Positions 22,161-29,888 of a DNA stretch of 30,789 bases are shown piece after piece (position 1 is the first letter of the stretch; the number at the start of each line of letters is the position of its first letter). The notes beneath the pieces were generated by a model that saw only the letters and a program-made list of their open reading frames with translations, was not told the DNA's origin and searched no databases. The DNA is from Collinsella aerofaciens (GTDB lineage Bacteria; Actinomycetota; Coriobacteriia; Coriobacteriales; Coriobacteriaceae). The position numbers and the translations under genes are program-made. Where the stretch lies: assembly GCA_905213725.1 (NCBI GenBank), contig CAJMJM010000006.1, forward strand, positions 1 to 30,789, given 5' to 3'.

Positions 22161-23705
22161 ATGAGGGGCATGGGAGACACAACCACATATTTGCGTCGGG
22201 GCATTCGGGAGATTATATGCCTGGCGCTGTTCTTCTTCACGTTTTTGGCGTGCGAGTATCTTTTTGATGTGCGCATGGCCGAGTTCGTGTCTCCGAACGA
22301 GGTCGTTATTTATGAGAGCCTTGTCATCGGCGCGAGCGTGATTGGCTTTTTTGTGCGTCCCATTCTGTACTATCGCCGTCCCCATGCTATCGACGCAACG
22401 AGTGACGTCACGGGCGTTTTGCTGGTGGCGGCATTGCTGCTGTTGATTATGGCGGTTCAGGTTGAGGTGGTAATTGCCGGCGGTTTGGTGGCGTGCTGCG
22501 CGCTGGGCTACTGCGGATCGACTGCTCATGCAAATTTTGCGAGGCGCTTTGCGCGAACGCCCTGCTTGGCGCGCGCCGCCGCACTTTCTTACGCCATGGG
22601 CGTTCTGGTGCAGGTTCTCAACCACATGGTGATGCCTGTCGGCATTCCTCAGCAGGCTGTTCTGGTCGTCTGTGCGATCGCGCAGGTGGCGTTGCTCCAC
22701 GGTGCCCGACGCGCCAAGCTGCGCGACGAGTCCGATCCCAACTTTGAACCCAGTGCTGCCGGGCTTTCGGTAGATGCTCTGGAATATGGCGCCAAGTGGC
22801 ATGACGATCCCGAGGCAAAGGCGGCATTCCGTCGCGCCGTAGTTCGCCTGACCGTGGCGACGGCGTATCTTTCCAGCGTATTCGCCGCTCTCAACGCGGG
22901 CTTCACGACCCTGCATGCTGTCGGAGCCGTCGATTTGGGCGATTGGCCGCGCCTGCTGCTTGTCGTGAGCTCGTTGGTCGCTGGCGCACTATTTGACCTG
23001 CACGGCCGCTCGTATATGAATATCGGCATGACATGTGCCGCCATACTGTCCACGCTTTCGTTCTTTGTGCTCATCGTCGATGGCAATGGCGGCAACGAGC
23101 TTGCTGCCACGATCATCTTTTATCTGGGCTCGGGCTTTTTCGTGGTGTTCTTTACCACAAAATATGCCGCCGTCTCGCTCTATGCGCGCTGGTCATATTT
23201 TTGGCCGTGCATGGGTCGCGTCGTCAACAACGTGTGCTCGATGTTCGTGACGGCGCCGGCAGTGGCGATTATCTCGAGTCAAAACGTGCTGGCTGCGATC
23301 GGTGCGGCGCTCGTGATGTTTGTGGGCATTGCGATTACGCTGCTGGGGCAGTTGGGGCAACGAGCCGATGATGCCGTGATGCAGGATGGCCTGCCGCTTG
23401 CCACCGACGATCTTGGTGGGGATCTTGCGCCCACATGCCCCGACCCCGAGCCCGTGGAGGCGGCGGAGCTCACGTCCGATGAACGCCTCGATGCTTTCGT
23501 CGCCACCTTTGGGCTTACAGAGCGCGAGCGCGATATTCTTGAGGTCTTGGTCGTTTCGGACCAGAGTGTTCAGGATATCGCCACAACGCTCTTCCTTTCG
23601 CGCTCCACGCTCTATCGCCACATTTCCTCGATTAACAAAAAGACCGGTACCGCCTCGCGCGTGGCCCTTATCAACTTCTTCTGGTCCTGGACGCCCAAGG
23701 ACTAG
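22161..23705 (+). CDS. LuxR-family regulator with transporter-like membrane domain
   Basis: The protein has 514 residues. About twelve hydrophobic helices (20-410) form an MFS-like domain. A soluble linker and a C-terminal LuxR helix-turn-helix follow (LTERERDILEVLVVSDQSVQDIATTLFLSRSTLYRHISSI, about 445-505). Such membrane-bound LuxR proteins are typical of Coriobacteriia and presumably sense a small molecule in the membrane and act on nearby promoters. The start is ATG 22161 with CTGGGGG six bases upstream; a TTG at 22140 is possible. Nothing adjacent identifies its target, but mgtA lies just downstream on the opposite strand. Confidence 0.85.
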   Translation: MRGMGDTTTYLRRGIREIICLALFFFTFLACEYLFDVRMAEFVSPNEVVIYESLVIGASVIGFFVRPILYYRRPHAIDATSDVTGVLLVAALLLLIMAVQVEVVIAGGLVACCALGYCGSTAHANFARRFARTPCLARAAALSYAMGVLVQVLNHMVMPVGIPQQAVLVVCAIAQVALLHGARRAKLRDESDPNFEPSAAGLSVDALEYGAKWHDDPEAKAAFRRAVVRLTVATAYLSSVFAALNAGFTTLHAVGAVDLGDWPRLLLVVSSLVAGALFDLHGRSYMNIGMTCAAILSTLSFFVLIVDGNGGNELAATIIFYLGSGFFVVFFTTKYAAVSLYARWSYFWPCMGRVVNNVCSMFVTAPAVAIISSQNVLAAIGAALVMFVGIAITLLGQLGQRADDAVMQDGLPLATDDLGGDLAPTCPDPEPVEAAELTSDERLDAFVATFGLTERERDILEVLVVSDQSVQDIATTLFLSRSTLYRHISSINKKTGTASRVALINFFWSWTPKD

Positions 23706-23719
23706 CTAATCCTCCAATA

Positions 23720-23786
23720 AGTTGCGGTGGAATAGTCCCTAAATTAAAGTCACGGGGCTTTAAACAGGAACTATTCCACCGCAACT
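23720..23786. repeat. Long hairpin between convergent genes, GCGGTGGAATAGT family
   Basis: AGTTGCGGTGGAATAGT (23720-23736) is a perfect inverted repeat of 23770-23786. An inner stem TTAAAG/CTTTAA lies within. It is placed between the ends of the LuxR gene and mgtA and has no T-run. The rest of the gap (23790-23880) is a GC-rich low-complexity stretch with repeated GGCAACGGCAGC. Confidence 0.8.
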
Positions 23787-23886
23787 GCTGGGGGGATAGA
23801 CTGCGGCGGCGGCAGAGGCAACGGCAGCGGCGTTGGCAGCTGTGGTAGTGGCAACGGCAGCTGGCGGAGTGCTTTCCGTCTACTTG

Positions 23887-26655
23887 CTACAGCAGCTCGC
23901 CGTGGCGGGCAATGTAGCGGCGCTTTGCCAGCTGGGTGAGCGCGATATAGGCGGTAACGATGCCGATGAGCAGCGCGAAAAAGCTCGCGGGTAGCGTCAT
24001 GAGGCCGAGTGCATCGGCGATGGGGCTTGCCGGCAGCCAGGTGACGAGCGCCAGGCCCAGCACGGTGAGAGCGCACAGCGCGGGCGCGGCGTGGTCACGC
24101 GGGCTCGGCAGGCGCGGGGAGCGCAGCATGTGGATCACGAGCGTCTGCGACCACATGGACTCGACAAACCAGCCGCTCTGGAAGAGCGCCGCAAAGGCCG
24201 CCATGCCCGCGGCGTCGCTCGCTGCGGCAAGCTCGGACCAGCTCGCGCCTACGGCGGCGGGGCACACCACAAAGTAGAGCGCGGCGAAGGTCACGATATC
24301 AAACAGCGAGCTCACGGGGCCCAGCTCGAGCATAAAGCCCTTGATGGACGCGGCGTCCCAGGCACGCGGGCGGGCAGTCCAGGCGTCATCGACGGTGTCC
24401 CACGGCAGCGCGATGCACACGATCTCGTAGACCAGCGACAGCAGCACCAGCTGCAGGGCGCTCATGGGCAAAAACGGCAAGAACAGGCTCGCGACGGTCA
24501 CGGACAGCACATTGCCAAAGTTGGAGCTCACCGTGGTCTTGAGGTACTTGAGCAGGTTGCCGTAGGTGCGGCGGCCTTCGATGATGCCGCGCTCGAGCAC
24601 GCCCAGGTCCTTCTGAAGCAAGATGATATCGGCGGATTCCTTGGCAATGTCGACGGCCGAATCGACCGAGATGCCGCAATCGCTCGCACGCATGGCGGCG
24701 GCGTCGTTGATGCCGTCGCCCATAAAGCCCACGGTGTGGCCGAGCATCTCGCGCATGACACGTACCAGGCGCGCCTTCTGCAGCGGCGAGAGCTTGGCGA
24801 AGAGGTGGGTTTTCTCGGCGCGCTCGGCAAGTTCGGCGTCATCGAGCGCATCGATCTCGGAGCCGAGCAAGACGTTGCTCGCATCGATACCAATCTGCTC
24901 GCAGACGGTGGCGGCGACGCGGTCGTTGTCGCCGGTTAGGACCTTGACCGCCACGCCCTTGGCCTCGAGGGTGGCGACGGCGCCCGCGGCACTTGCTTTG
25001 GGCGGATCGAGGAAGGCCAAAAAGCCCATCAGCACCATGTCGCACTCGTCGGCGATACCAAACTCGCCCACGCAGCGCGGATTGGTCTTCTGCGCCACGG
25101 CAATTACGCGTAGGCCCTCGGCGTTAAGTCCGGCGATCTGCTTGCGAATCTGGGCGAGCTTCTCGTCGGTGAGCGGCTGAGCGATGCCATCGATCTCGAC
25201 AAAGGAGCAGATCTCGAGCATTTCCTCGGCAGCGCCCTTGGTAACCATCTGGGTTTTGCCTTGGGCGTCGGCGACAACTACGCTCAGGCGACGGCGCGAG
25301 AAATCGAAGGGAACCTCGTCGACCTTGGTATAGCGGTCGCGCAGACTCTGGCCCAGCATAGAATCGGGCACGACGGTCGAGGGCGTCGCATCGGCACGGT
25401 CGATTACGGCCAGGTCGATAAGGTTTTTGAGGCCGGTTTGGAAGAAGCTATTCAAAAACGCATGGCGCAGCACGCGCGCGTCCTCGTTGCCATCGGTGTT
25501 GAGGTAGCGCTCGAGCACGATGCGGTCTTCGGTGAGGGTGCCGGTCTTGTCGCAGCACAGGACGTCCATCGCTCCGAGGTTTTGAATCGCCGGCAGCTCC
25601 TTGACGATAACCTGGCGACGGGCGAGGTCCTTGGCGCCCTGCGACAGGCTCGTGGTCACGATGACGGGAAGCATCTGCGGCGTGATGCCCACGGCCACGC
25701 TCGTGGCGAACAGCAGCGCGTCGATGACGTTGCCCTTGGTGGCGGCGTTGATGGCAAAGACGGCCGGCGCCATAACGAGCATCAGGCGCACCAGCAGCAT
25801 GGAGACGCTCGAGACGCCGCGGTCAAACGCGCTTTTTTCGCCGCGCCCGTTGAGCATCTTGGCGATGCCGCCCAGGTAGGTGTCCGAGCCTGTGGCAACG
25901 ACAAGCGCCATGGCGGCGCCGTTTTGCACGGAGGTGCCGGTAAAGACGATGTTCTTGCAGGCAGAGAGTGGCAGTGCGGAGCCGTCGGCGCCCTCGACGA
26001 CGGTGACGGCGGTGGTCTTCTCGACGGCCTCGCTCTCGCCGGTGAGTGCGGACTCGATCACAAACAGGTCGCGCGCGGTGATGATGCGGGCGTCTGCTGG
26101 CACCATATCGCCGGCAGAGAGGCGGATTACATCGCCGGGGACGAGCTCGTCGAAGGGGATCTCGATGCGCCCGCCGTCGCGCAGGGCGGTGCAAGTGTTG
26201 GAGACCAGGTCCTTGAGGGCCTCTGCCGCATTGCCGCTGCGGGCTTCCTGGATAAACTTCATGCCGCCCGATACCAGCAGCATGGTGCCGATGACGATGA
26301 CCGTGGAGGGGTCGCGCTGCGGTTCGGGCACGGCGAGCACGTCGATGTAGAGCGAGACCAGTGCGAGCGCGGCGAGGATGCCGGCGAAGGGATCGATGAA
26401 CGCGTCGGCGATGCGGCGGGCGAGCGTTTTGGTCGTTGCCTCGATGGTGTTGGGGCCGACGGCGTTCAGGCGCTCAGTTGCCTGCTCGACGGTGAGGCCG
26501 TTTGCCGTGGCGTCAAGCAGTACGAGGGCGTCCTCGGCACTATGGGTGGCGGCGAATATGGTGTTCTTGGATAGGCCGGTATGAGCGGCAGGGCGCGCCG
26601 TGCGGCGGCGCTTGGAGATGGCTTCGAGTACCGTGACGGTTTTGAGCATCAGCAT
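23887..26655 (-). CDS. mgtA: Magnesium-translocating P-type ATPase
   Basis: The protein has 922 residues, P3B type. It has an N-terminal cation ATPase domain (about 30-100), an actuator domain with the TGES loop (SALTGESEAVEK), phosphorylation site D369 in CCDKTGTLTEDRIV, a nucleotide domain (VTKGAAEEM), hinge TGDND and GDGINDAAAMRASDCGIS, and about ten membrane helices. Residues such as FNAT/NMTASSNFGN-like TVSSNFGNVLSV in helix M4-M6 regions match Mg2+ importers. It imports Mg2+ using ATP when the ion is scarce. The start is ATG 26655 with AGGAGG five bases upstream. A leader of about 270 nt with a small ORF precedes it, suggesting control by transcription or translation attenuation. Confidence 0.93.
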   Translation of the reverse strand: MLMLKTVTVLEAISKRRRTARPAAHTGLSKNTIFAATHSAEDALVLLDATANGLTVEQATERLNAVGPNTIEATTKTLARRIADAFIDPFAGILAALALVSLYIDVLAVPEPQRDPSTVIVIGTMLLVSGGMKFIQEARSGNAAEALKDLVSNTCTALRDGGRIEIPFDELVPGDVIRLSAGDMVPADARIITARDLFVIESALTGESEAVEKTTAVTVVEGADGSALPLSACKNIVFTGTSVQNGAAMALVVATGSDTYLGGIAKMLNGRGEKSAFDRGVSSVSMLLVRLMLVMAPAVFAINAATKGNVIDALLFATSVAVGITPQMLPVIVTTSLSQGAKDLARRQVIVKELPAIQNLGAMDVLCCDKTGTLTEDRIVLERYLNTDGNEDARVLRHAFLNSFFQTGLKNLIDLAVIDRADATPSTVVPDSMLGQSLRDRYTKVDEVPFDFSRRRLSVVVADAQGKTQMVTKGAAEEMLEICSFVEIDGIAQPLTDEKLAQIRKQIAGLNAEGLRVIAVAQKTNPRCVGEFGIADECDMVLMGFLAFLDPPKASAAGAVATLEAKGVAVKVLTGDNDRVAATVCEQIGIDASNVLLGSEIDALDDAELAERAEKTHLFAKLSPLQKARLVRVMREMLGHTVGFMGDGINDAAAMRASDCGISVDSAVDIAKESADIILLQKDLGVLERGIIEGRRTYGNLLKYLKTTVSSNFGNVLSVTVASLFLPFLPMSALQLVLLSLVYEIVCIALPWDTVDDAWTARPRAWDAASIKGFMLELGPVSSLFDIVTFAALYFVVCPAAVGASWSELAAASDAAGMAAFAALFQSGWFVESMWSQTLVIHMLRSPRLPSPRDHAAPALCALTVLGLALVTWLPASPIADALGLMTLPASFFALLIGIVTAYIALTQLAKRRYIARHGELL

Positions 26656-26740
26656 AGGGTCCTCCTTGTTGAGGGGAGTTAGCGTACGTGTCGTATTTGC
26701 TTCAAAAAACCTAGATGTCGCTCACGTCAAGCTCTTGAGC

Positions 26741-26771
26741 CCACAAAGGGTGCAGCGCGCCTTTGCGGTGG
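26741..26771. repeat. CCACAAAGG-type hairpin in the mgtA leader
   Basis: CCACAAAGG and CCTTTGCGG pair (one G-U) around a short loop. It lies between the leader ORF and mgtA and resembles the hairpin at 10117-10149. Confidence 0.55.
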
Positions 26772-26794
26772 TTTTGGCGATCTTCCGGTGGCGT

Positions 26795-26866
26795 TTATGC
26801 GTGTGCGGAGTCCTCGCGGCGTGCCGAGGGCGACATGCAGGTTTTTCGACTAGGACTGCCTTCCAT
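26795..26866 (-). CDS. Putative 23-residue leader peptide upstream of mgtA
   Basis: A small ORF starts with ATG 26866 behind a near-perfect SD (AGGAGG, 6-base spacing) and ends in TAA at 26795. It encodes a hydrophilic peptide beginning MEGSPSRKTC, with prolines at codons 5 and 13 and several Arg and Ser. Its position between the promoter and mgtA, 139 bases before the mgtA ATG, mirrors mgtL of Salmonella, a Pro-containing leader whose translation controls mgtA. Within the ORF AGTCCT and AGGACT can pair, closing a hairpin that translation would open. No similarity to MgtL itself is seen. Confidence 0.5.
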   Translation of the reverse strand: MEGSPSRKTCMSPSARREDSAHA

Positions 26867-26901
26867 GGCACACCTCCTAAAGGCTGAGCGCAGCGCGCTT
26901 T

Positions 26902-26917
26902 GGGTATCTCGTACCCC
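26902..26917. promoter_or_regulatory. Small hairpin in the mgtA 5' leader
   Basis: GGGTA and TACCC pair around TCTCG. On the plus strand it is followed by CTTTTT and looks like a weak terminator; on the minus strand it is near the start of the mgtA leader. Confidence 0.4.
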
Positions 26918-26933
26918 TTTTTAATCCGCCCGT

Positions 26934-26962
26934 ATTCTTGATGAGGGGGTTTGACATGTCAA
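26934..26962 (-). promoter_or_regulatory. mgtA promoter with palindromic operator
   Basis: Read on the minus strand, TTGACA (26962-26957), 17 bases, then AAGAAT (26939-26934) is a good promoter for the leader ORF and mgtA. The -35 box is half of the perfect palindrome TTGACATGTCAA (26951-26962), a possible operator that also lies upstream of pyrE. Confidence 0.5.
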
Positions 26963-27092
26963 CCCCATTGTTCGGAAAACCATTCCCTTTGACAAAGCCT
27001 TTACAGAATGCCGTGGCCCCAAAGCGCGCCCGCATCGACGCTTCGCCTGCGCTAAACTGGAAGGCACGTACGCGATTACGAGAGGAGCCCGC

Positions 27093-27776
27093 ATGGAGGC
27101 TTACAAGCAAGAGTTCATCAAGTTTATGGTCGAGTCCGACGTCCTTAAGTTCGGCAGCTTTACGCTCAAGAGCGGCCGTCAGTCCCCGTTCTTTATGAAC
27201 GCCGGCGCTTACGTGACGGGCTATCAGCTCAAGAAGCTGGGCGAGTATTACGCCCAGGCCATCCACGATAACTTTGGCGACGACTTTGATGTGCTGTTTG
27301 GACCGGCCTACAAGGGTATTCCGCTGGCCGTCGTGACCGCCATTGCCTACCACGAGCTGTACGGCAAGGAGGTCAAGTACTGCTGCGACCGCAAGGAGGC
27401 CAAGGACCACGGTGCCGATAAGGGCAACCTGCTGGGTTATGAGCCCAAGGACGGCGACCGTGTGGTCATGGTCGAGGACGTTACCACCAGCGGCAAGTCC
27501 ATCGACGAGACCTATCCCAAGGTCAAGGCTGCTGCCGATGTCGAGATCAAGGGCCTGATCGTGTCCCTCAACCGCATGGAGGTCGGCAAGGGCGGTGTGA
27601 CCACCGCGCAGAAGGAGATCGAGGCCAAGTACGGTTTCCCCGTCGCGAGCATCGTCTCCATGGCCGAGGTCGTCGAGACCCTCTACAACCACGAGATCGA
27701 CGGCAAGGTTGTCATCGACGACGAGCTCAAGACCGCCATCGACGCCTACTACGAGCAGTACGGAGCTCGGGAGTAG
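27093..27776 (+). CDS. pyrE: Orotate phosphoribosyltransferase
   Basis: The 227-residue enzyme joins orotate and PRPP to form OMP in pyrimidine synthesis. It has the substrate loop FTLKSGRQSPFFMNAG, GPAYKGIPLA, the mobile loop DRKEAKDHG, and the PRPP signature RVVMVEDVTTSGKSI. AGAGGAG precedes ATG 27093. It is a single-gene unit, divergent from mgtA. No other pyr gene is in the window. A TTGACA at 26990-26995 and the palindrome at 26951-26962 are the only promoter-like elements seen upstream. Confidence 0.96.
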   Translation: MEAYKQEFIKFMVESDVLKFGSFTLKSGRQSPFFMNAGAYVTGYQLKKLGEYYAQAIHDNFGDDFDVLFGPAYKGIPLAVVTAIAYHELYGKEVKYCCDRKEAKDHGADKGNLLGYEPKDGDRVVMVEDVTTSGKSIDETYPKVKAAADVEIKGLIVSLNRMEVGKGGVTTAQKEIEAKYGFPVASIVSMAEVVETLYNHEIDGKVVIDDELKTAIDAYYEQYGARE

Positions 27777-27779
27777 GTA

Positions 27780-27807
27780 GTTACGCGGGTTTACCAACCC
27801 GCGTAAC
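27780..27807. terminator. Perfect 12-bp hairpin after pyrE
   Basis: GTTACGCGGGTT pairs with AACCCGCGTAAC around TACC. No T-run follows; a second terminator lies 50 bases downstream. Confidence 0.6.
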
Positions 27808-27855
27808 GGCTCGACGCTGCGCGGGCCGCATTTGGACAATCTGACGTTCAACTTC

Positions 27856-27886
27856 AAGGGCGCGACCAGAAGGTCAGCGCCCTTTT
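27856..27886 (+). terminator. Intrinsic terminator of pyrE
   Basis: AAGGGCGC-GACC pairs with GGTC-A-GCGCCCTT around AGAA and is followed by TTTT. Confidence 0.78.
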
Positions 27887-28004
27887 GTTTCACGTCACCT
27901 TGTCACAAATGCGACCCGCTCGCTGTCCGTTCTCTACCTGCGGCGTCGTCTTGCTCCGAATGCGGCCCGTTCGCTGTCGTTGCCGAAACATCGGCGATGC
28001 CGGA

Positions 28005-28035
28005 GTAGTCATTGGGGACGTTCATAAATGACTAC
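28005..28035. repeat. Dispersed hairpin, TAAGAACGTCCCC loop family, copy downstream of the Fic gene
   Basis: GTAGTCATT and AATGACTAC form a perfect 9-bp stem around GGGGACGTTCATA. The preceding 100 bases have no gene; they hold two loose direct repeats containing AATGCG and TCGCTGTC. Confidence 0.78.
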
Positions 28036-28040
28036 TCAGG

Positions 28041-28110
28041 AATGAGCGTGGATAATCTCCCGGTTTTGGCCTGTGTGCGGGCTCAAAGTGGGAGATTATC
28101 CACGCTCGTT
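28041..28110. repeat. Long hairpin repeat, GCGTGGATAATCTCC family, copy 1
   Basis: The arms 28041-28061 and 28090-28110 are inverted repeats, 20 of 21 pairs. An inner stem joins TTTTGGCC with GGGCTCAAAG. It flanks the 3' end of the Fic gene; a second copy flanks the 5' end. Confidence 0.85.
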
Positions 28111-28133
28111 TTAATTTGCCTGGGCTGCGATGC

Positions 28134-29306
28134 CTATCTAATCGGCTCGGCGTCTTCCCTGAGAATCGAAAGATACTCTTCATACCCGTACTGCCGGTAT
28201 CTCTGTCTTGACTCGTCGAGAGGACGGAGGATACCCAATTCTTCAAATGATTTGACGAGCGAGCTCGCGGTACTCCTGCCGATATCGAGTTGGGCAGCGA
28301 TGAATGCGGTGTCGACGATGGGGTGCTCTTCAAGAATGCCCAACAGCCTTTGCCCGTTTGCAGCAGTCCTTCCGAGATTTTCGGTAATGGTTGCTGTGGA
28401 ACGGTTATGGAGGTCAACAAGGTTTTTTAAGGACCCTACCGAGTCCTTCGCACTTTCGAGTAGACTGTTGCAGAAAAACTCTATCCATTCCTCGTAAGTG
28501 CCTCTCTCCCTTACGGATGTGAGTTGCCGGTAGTACTCGCTTCGATTTTTCTTGAACTGGAACGATGGATAGAACAAGCAAGAATGAAGAACGCCATCAT
28601 TGATGAGCATAAGTGTAATGAGAAGCCTGCCCAGGCGACCGTTTCCGTCTAGGAATGGATGGGCAGTTTCAAATTGGTAATGGACGAGCGCCGCCCGCAC
28701 AATCGGATCCATTTCGACTTGAGGCTCATTGATAAAGCGTTCGAGGTCCTGGAGCGTGTTACTCAAATCTTCAATGTTTGGAGGGACAAACGATGCGGTT
28801 GCAATGGTGCAGCCTGAGGGGCCAATCCAGTTTTGTGAGGAGCGCAGCTCGCCTGGATTCTTCTCCGTTCCGCGCACTCCGTCCAGCAGGACCGCATGAA
28901 CTTGCCTAAGAAGTCTCGTGCACAAGGGCATCTTTTTGAGCAGTTCTACGCCGCGGTCGACAGCACGGACGTAATTCACGACGTCTGCGACATCTTTATG
29001 ATGGAGTTGTGTTTGCGATGGACTAAGTAGGTCGTCAAACGTGCACTGGGTTCCCTCAATTTGCGAAGAAAGGAGTGCTTCTTTGCGCACGTACATTGTC
29101 AGATACATGTCGGCGTTGGGAACAAAGTAGAGCATGCCTTCAAGCTCTCCAAGCTTTCGTGAGCATGCGGAAAGCGTGCGATAGGTTTCCTCGGTGAGGT
29201 TTAGCTGCCTCAATGATTGCAAGGGCGTTGGAAAAAACGAATAGTAAGCCAATTTCCCCGATAGATTATTGCGGAGCGTTCCCTGGCCGTTCTCCTCGAT
29301 TTGCAT
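28134..29306 (-). CDS. Fic family protein (predicted AMP-transferase) with C-terminal winged helix
   Basis: The protein has about 390 residues. It has an N-terminal Fic_N domain with the self-inhibitory motif SSQIEG (S/TxxxEG, class II) and a Fic core with the complete HPFLDGNGRLGR motif (H216 catalytic, counted from this start). A linker and a C-terminal winged helix-turn-helix follow (FIAAQLDIGRSTASSLVKSFEELGIL). The family transfers AMP from ATP to target proteins; the winged helix suggests self-regulation. ATG 29306 is preferred because GGAGGG lies 5 bases upstream; ATG 29318 has no SD. The gene is clearly more AT-rich than its neighbours and is bracketed by two copies of one hairpin, signs of acquisition. 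No separate antitoxin gene is seen. Confidence 0.88.
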   Translation of the reverse strand: MQIEENGQGTLRNNLSGKLAYYSFFPTPLQSLRQLNLTEETYRTLSACSRKLGELEGMLYFVPNADMYLTMYVRKEALLSSQIEGTQCTFDDLLSPSQTQLHHKDVADVVNYVRAVDRGVELLKKMPLCTRLLRQVHAVLLDGVRGTEKNPGELRSSQNWIGPSGCTIATASFVPPNIEDLSNTLQDLERFINEPQVEMDPIVRAALVHYQFETAHPFLDGNGRLGRLLITLMLINDGVLHSCLFYPSFQFKKNRSEYYRQLTSVRERGTYEEWIEFFCNSLLESAKDSVGSLKNLVDLHNRSTATITENLGRTAANGQRLLGILEEHPIVDTAFIAAQLDIGRSTASSLVKSFEELGILRPLDESRQRYRQYGYEEYLSILREDAEPIR

Positions 29307-29335
29307 CGCGCCCTCCATATCTTTAGTGCCGGAAA

Positions 29336-29436
29336 CTCGTTATTAGGCCAATCATATCAATTCTAATAACGAGTTTAAGGATTAAATAGTTATTAGAATT
29401 GATGTAAACAATCTAATGATGAGAAGTCGTTATTAC
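29336..29436. promoter_or_regulatory. Operator array upstream of the Fic gene
   Basis: The AT-rich stretch holds repeated TTATTAG/CTAATAA heptamers. CTCGTTATTAG (29336-29346) is a perfect inverted repeat of 29363-29373, and ATCAATTCTAATAAC (29356-29370) is a perfect inverted repeat of 29389-29403. Two looser copies follow near 29412 and 29429. It is probably bound by the Fic protein's own winged helix or by an external repressor. Confidence 0.6.
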
Positions 29437-29475
29437 TTGACCATGGAGCTCAGCTTGGTACAGGGGGTCATCCAA

Positions 29476-29551
29476 AATGAACGTGGATAATCTCCTGTTT
29501 TTGGCTCGGTGACGGCCTCAAAGTCAAAGTGGAAGATTATCCACGCTCGTT
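29476..29551. repeat. Long hairpin repeat, GCGTGGATAATCTCC family, copy 2
   Basis: The arms 29476-29495 and 29531-29551 match copy 1 (28041-28110) closely, with a different loop that keeps an inner stem TTTTGGC/GCCTCAAAG. Confidence 0.83.
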
Positions 29552-29624
29552 AGTTAAGCGTCCGAAAATCCACACTCGCCAAACCTACCAAAAAGGGATG
29601 GGTTTATTTTGGCACGTTTCGGTA

Positions 29625-29729
29625 GGTATCAGGAGGTGCCAGGAGCGGGGTGGCGGCGGGGTGCCGCTGCGAAAAGAAGTATCGGGTTTGGCGTGCCCGC
29701 TTCTGCCCGTCCCGCGCGCGGGCGATACT
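29625..29729 (+). promoter_or_regulatory. Structured element shared with the GH1 promoter (element B)
   Basis: It opens with GGTATCAGGAGGTGCCAG, has TGCGAAAAGAAGTATCGG at 29668-29685 and ends in GATACT (29724-29729). The same landmarks with nearly equal spacing form element A at 10161-10266. The EIIA promoter itself is about 80 bases further downstream. No gene is seen in 29555-29888. Confidence 0.5.
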
Positions 29730-29810
29730 CGGCTTATCGATCCGCGATGCAAAGGAGACGCTCCATTCCACGAGCGCTACCGGGAAGGGCTCGCGATTCG
29801 AGTCCCCACC

Positions 29811-29839
29811 TTAGCATTTGAACCATTTGGCACTATAAT
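29811..29839 (+). promoter_or_regulatory. Promoter of the EIIA gene
   Basis: TTAGCA (29811-29816), 17 bases, then TATAAT (29834-29839), a perfect -10 box. The leader would be about 43 bases. Confidence 0.7.
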
Positions 29840-29888
29840 TACTGTAGGCATGCGCACAACGTTGCGCTTAATCAAGAGGAGAAAACGT

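Noticed and set aside
23771..24076. Minus-strand frame with a Pro-Leu repeat tail
   Set aside because: It overlaps the mgtA end in another frame; the repeat is just the low-complexity GGCAACGGCAGC DNA read through.
26680..26720. Intrinsic terminator (attenuator) just before mgtA at the minus-strand TTTTTT run
   Set aside because: No stable hairpin ends directly at the T-run; only weak GCTCA/TGAGC pairing 12 bases away.
28134..29306. Classical Fic toxin-antitoxin pair
   Set aside because: No separate small antitoxin gene is present; the inhibitory SxxxEG motif is inside the Fic protein itself.
29770..29830. Possible tRNA (GATTCGAGTCCCC resembles a T-loop)
   Set aside because: No matching acceptor, D or anticodon stems could be found on either strand; likely a chance or remnant similarity.
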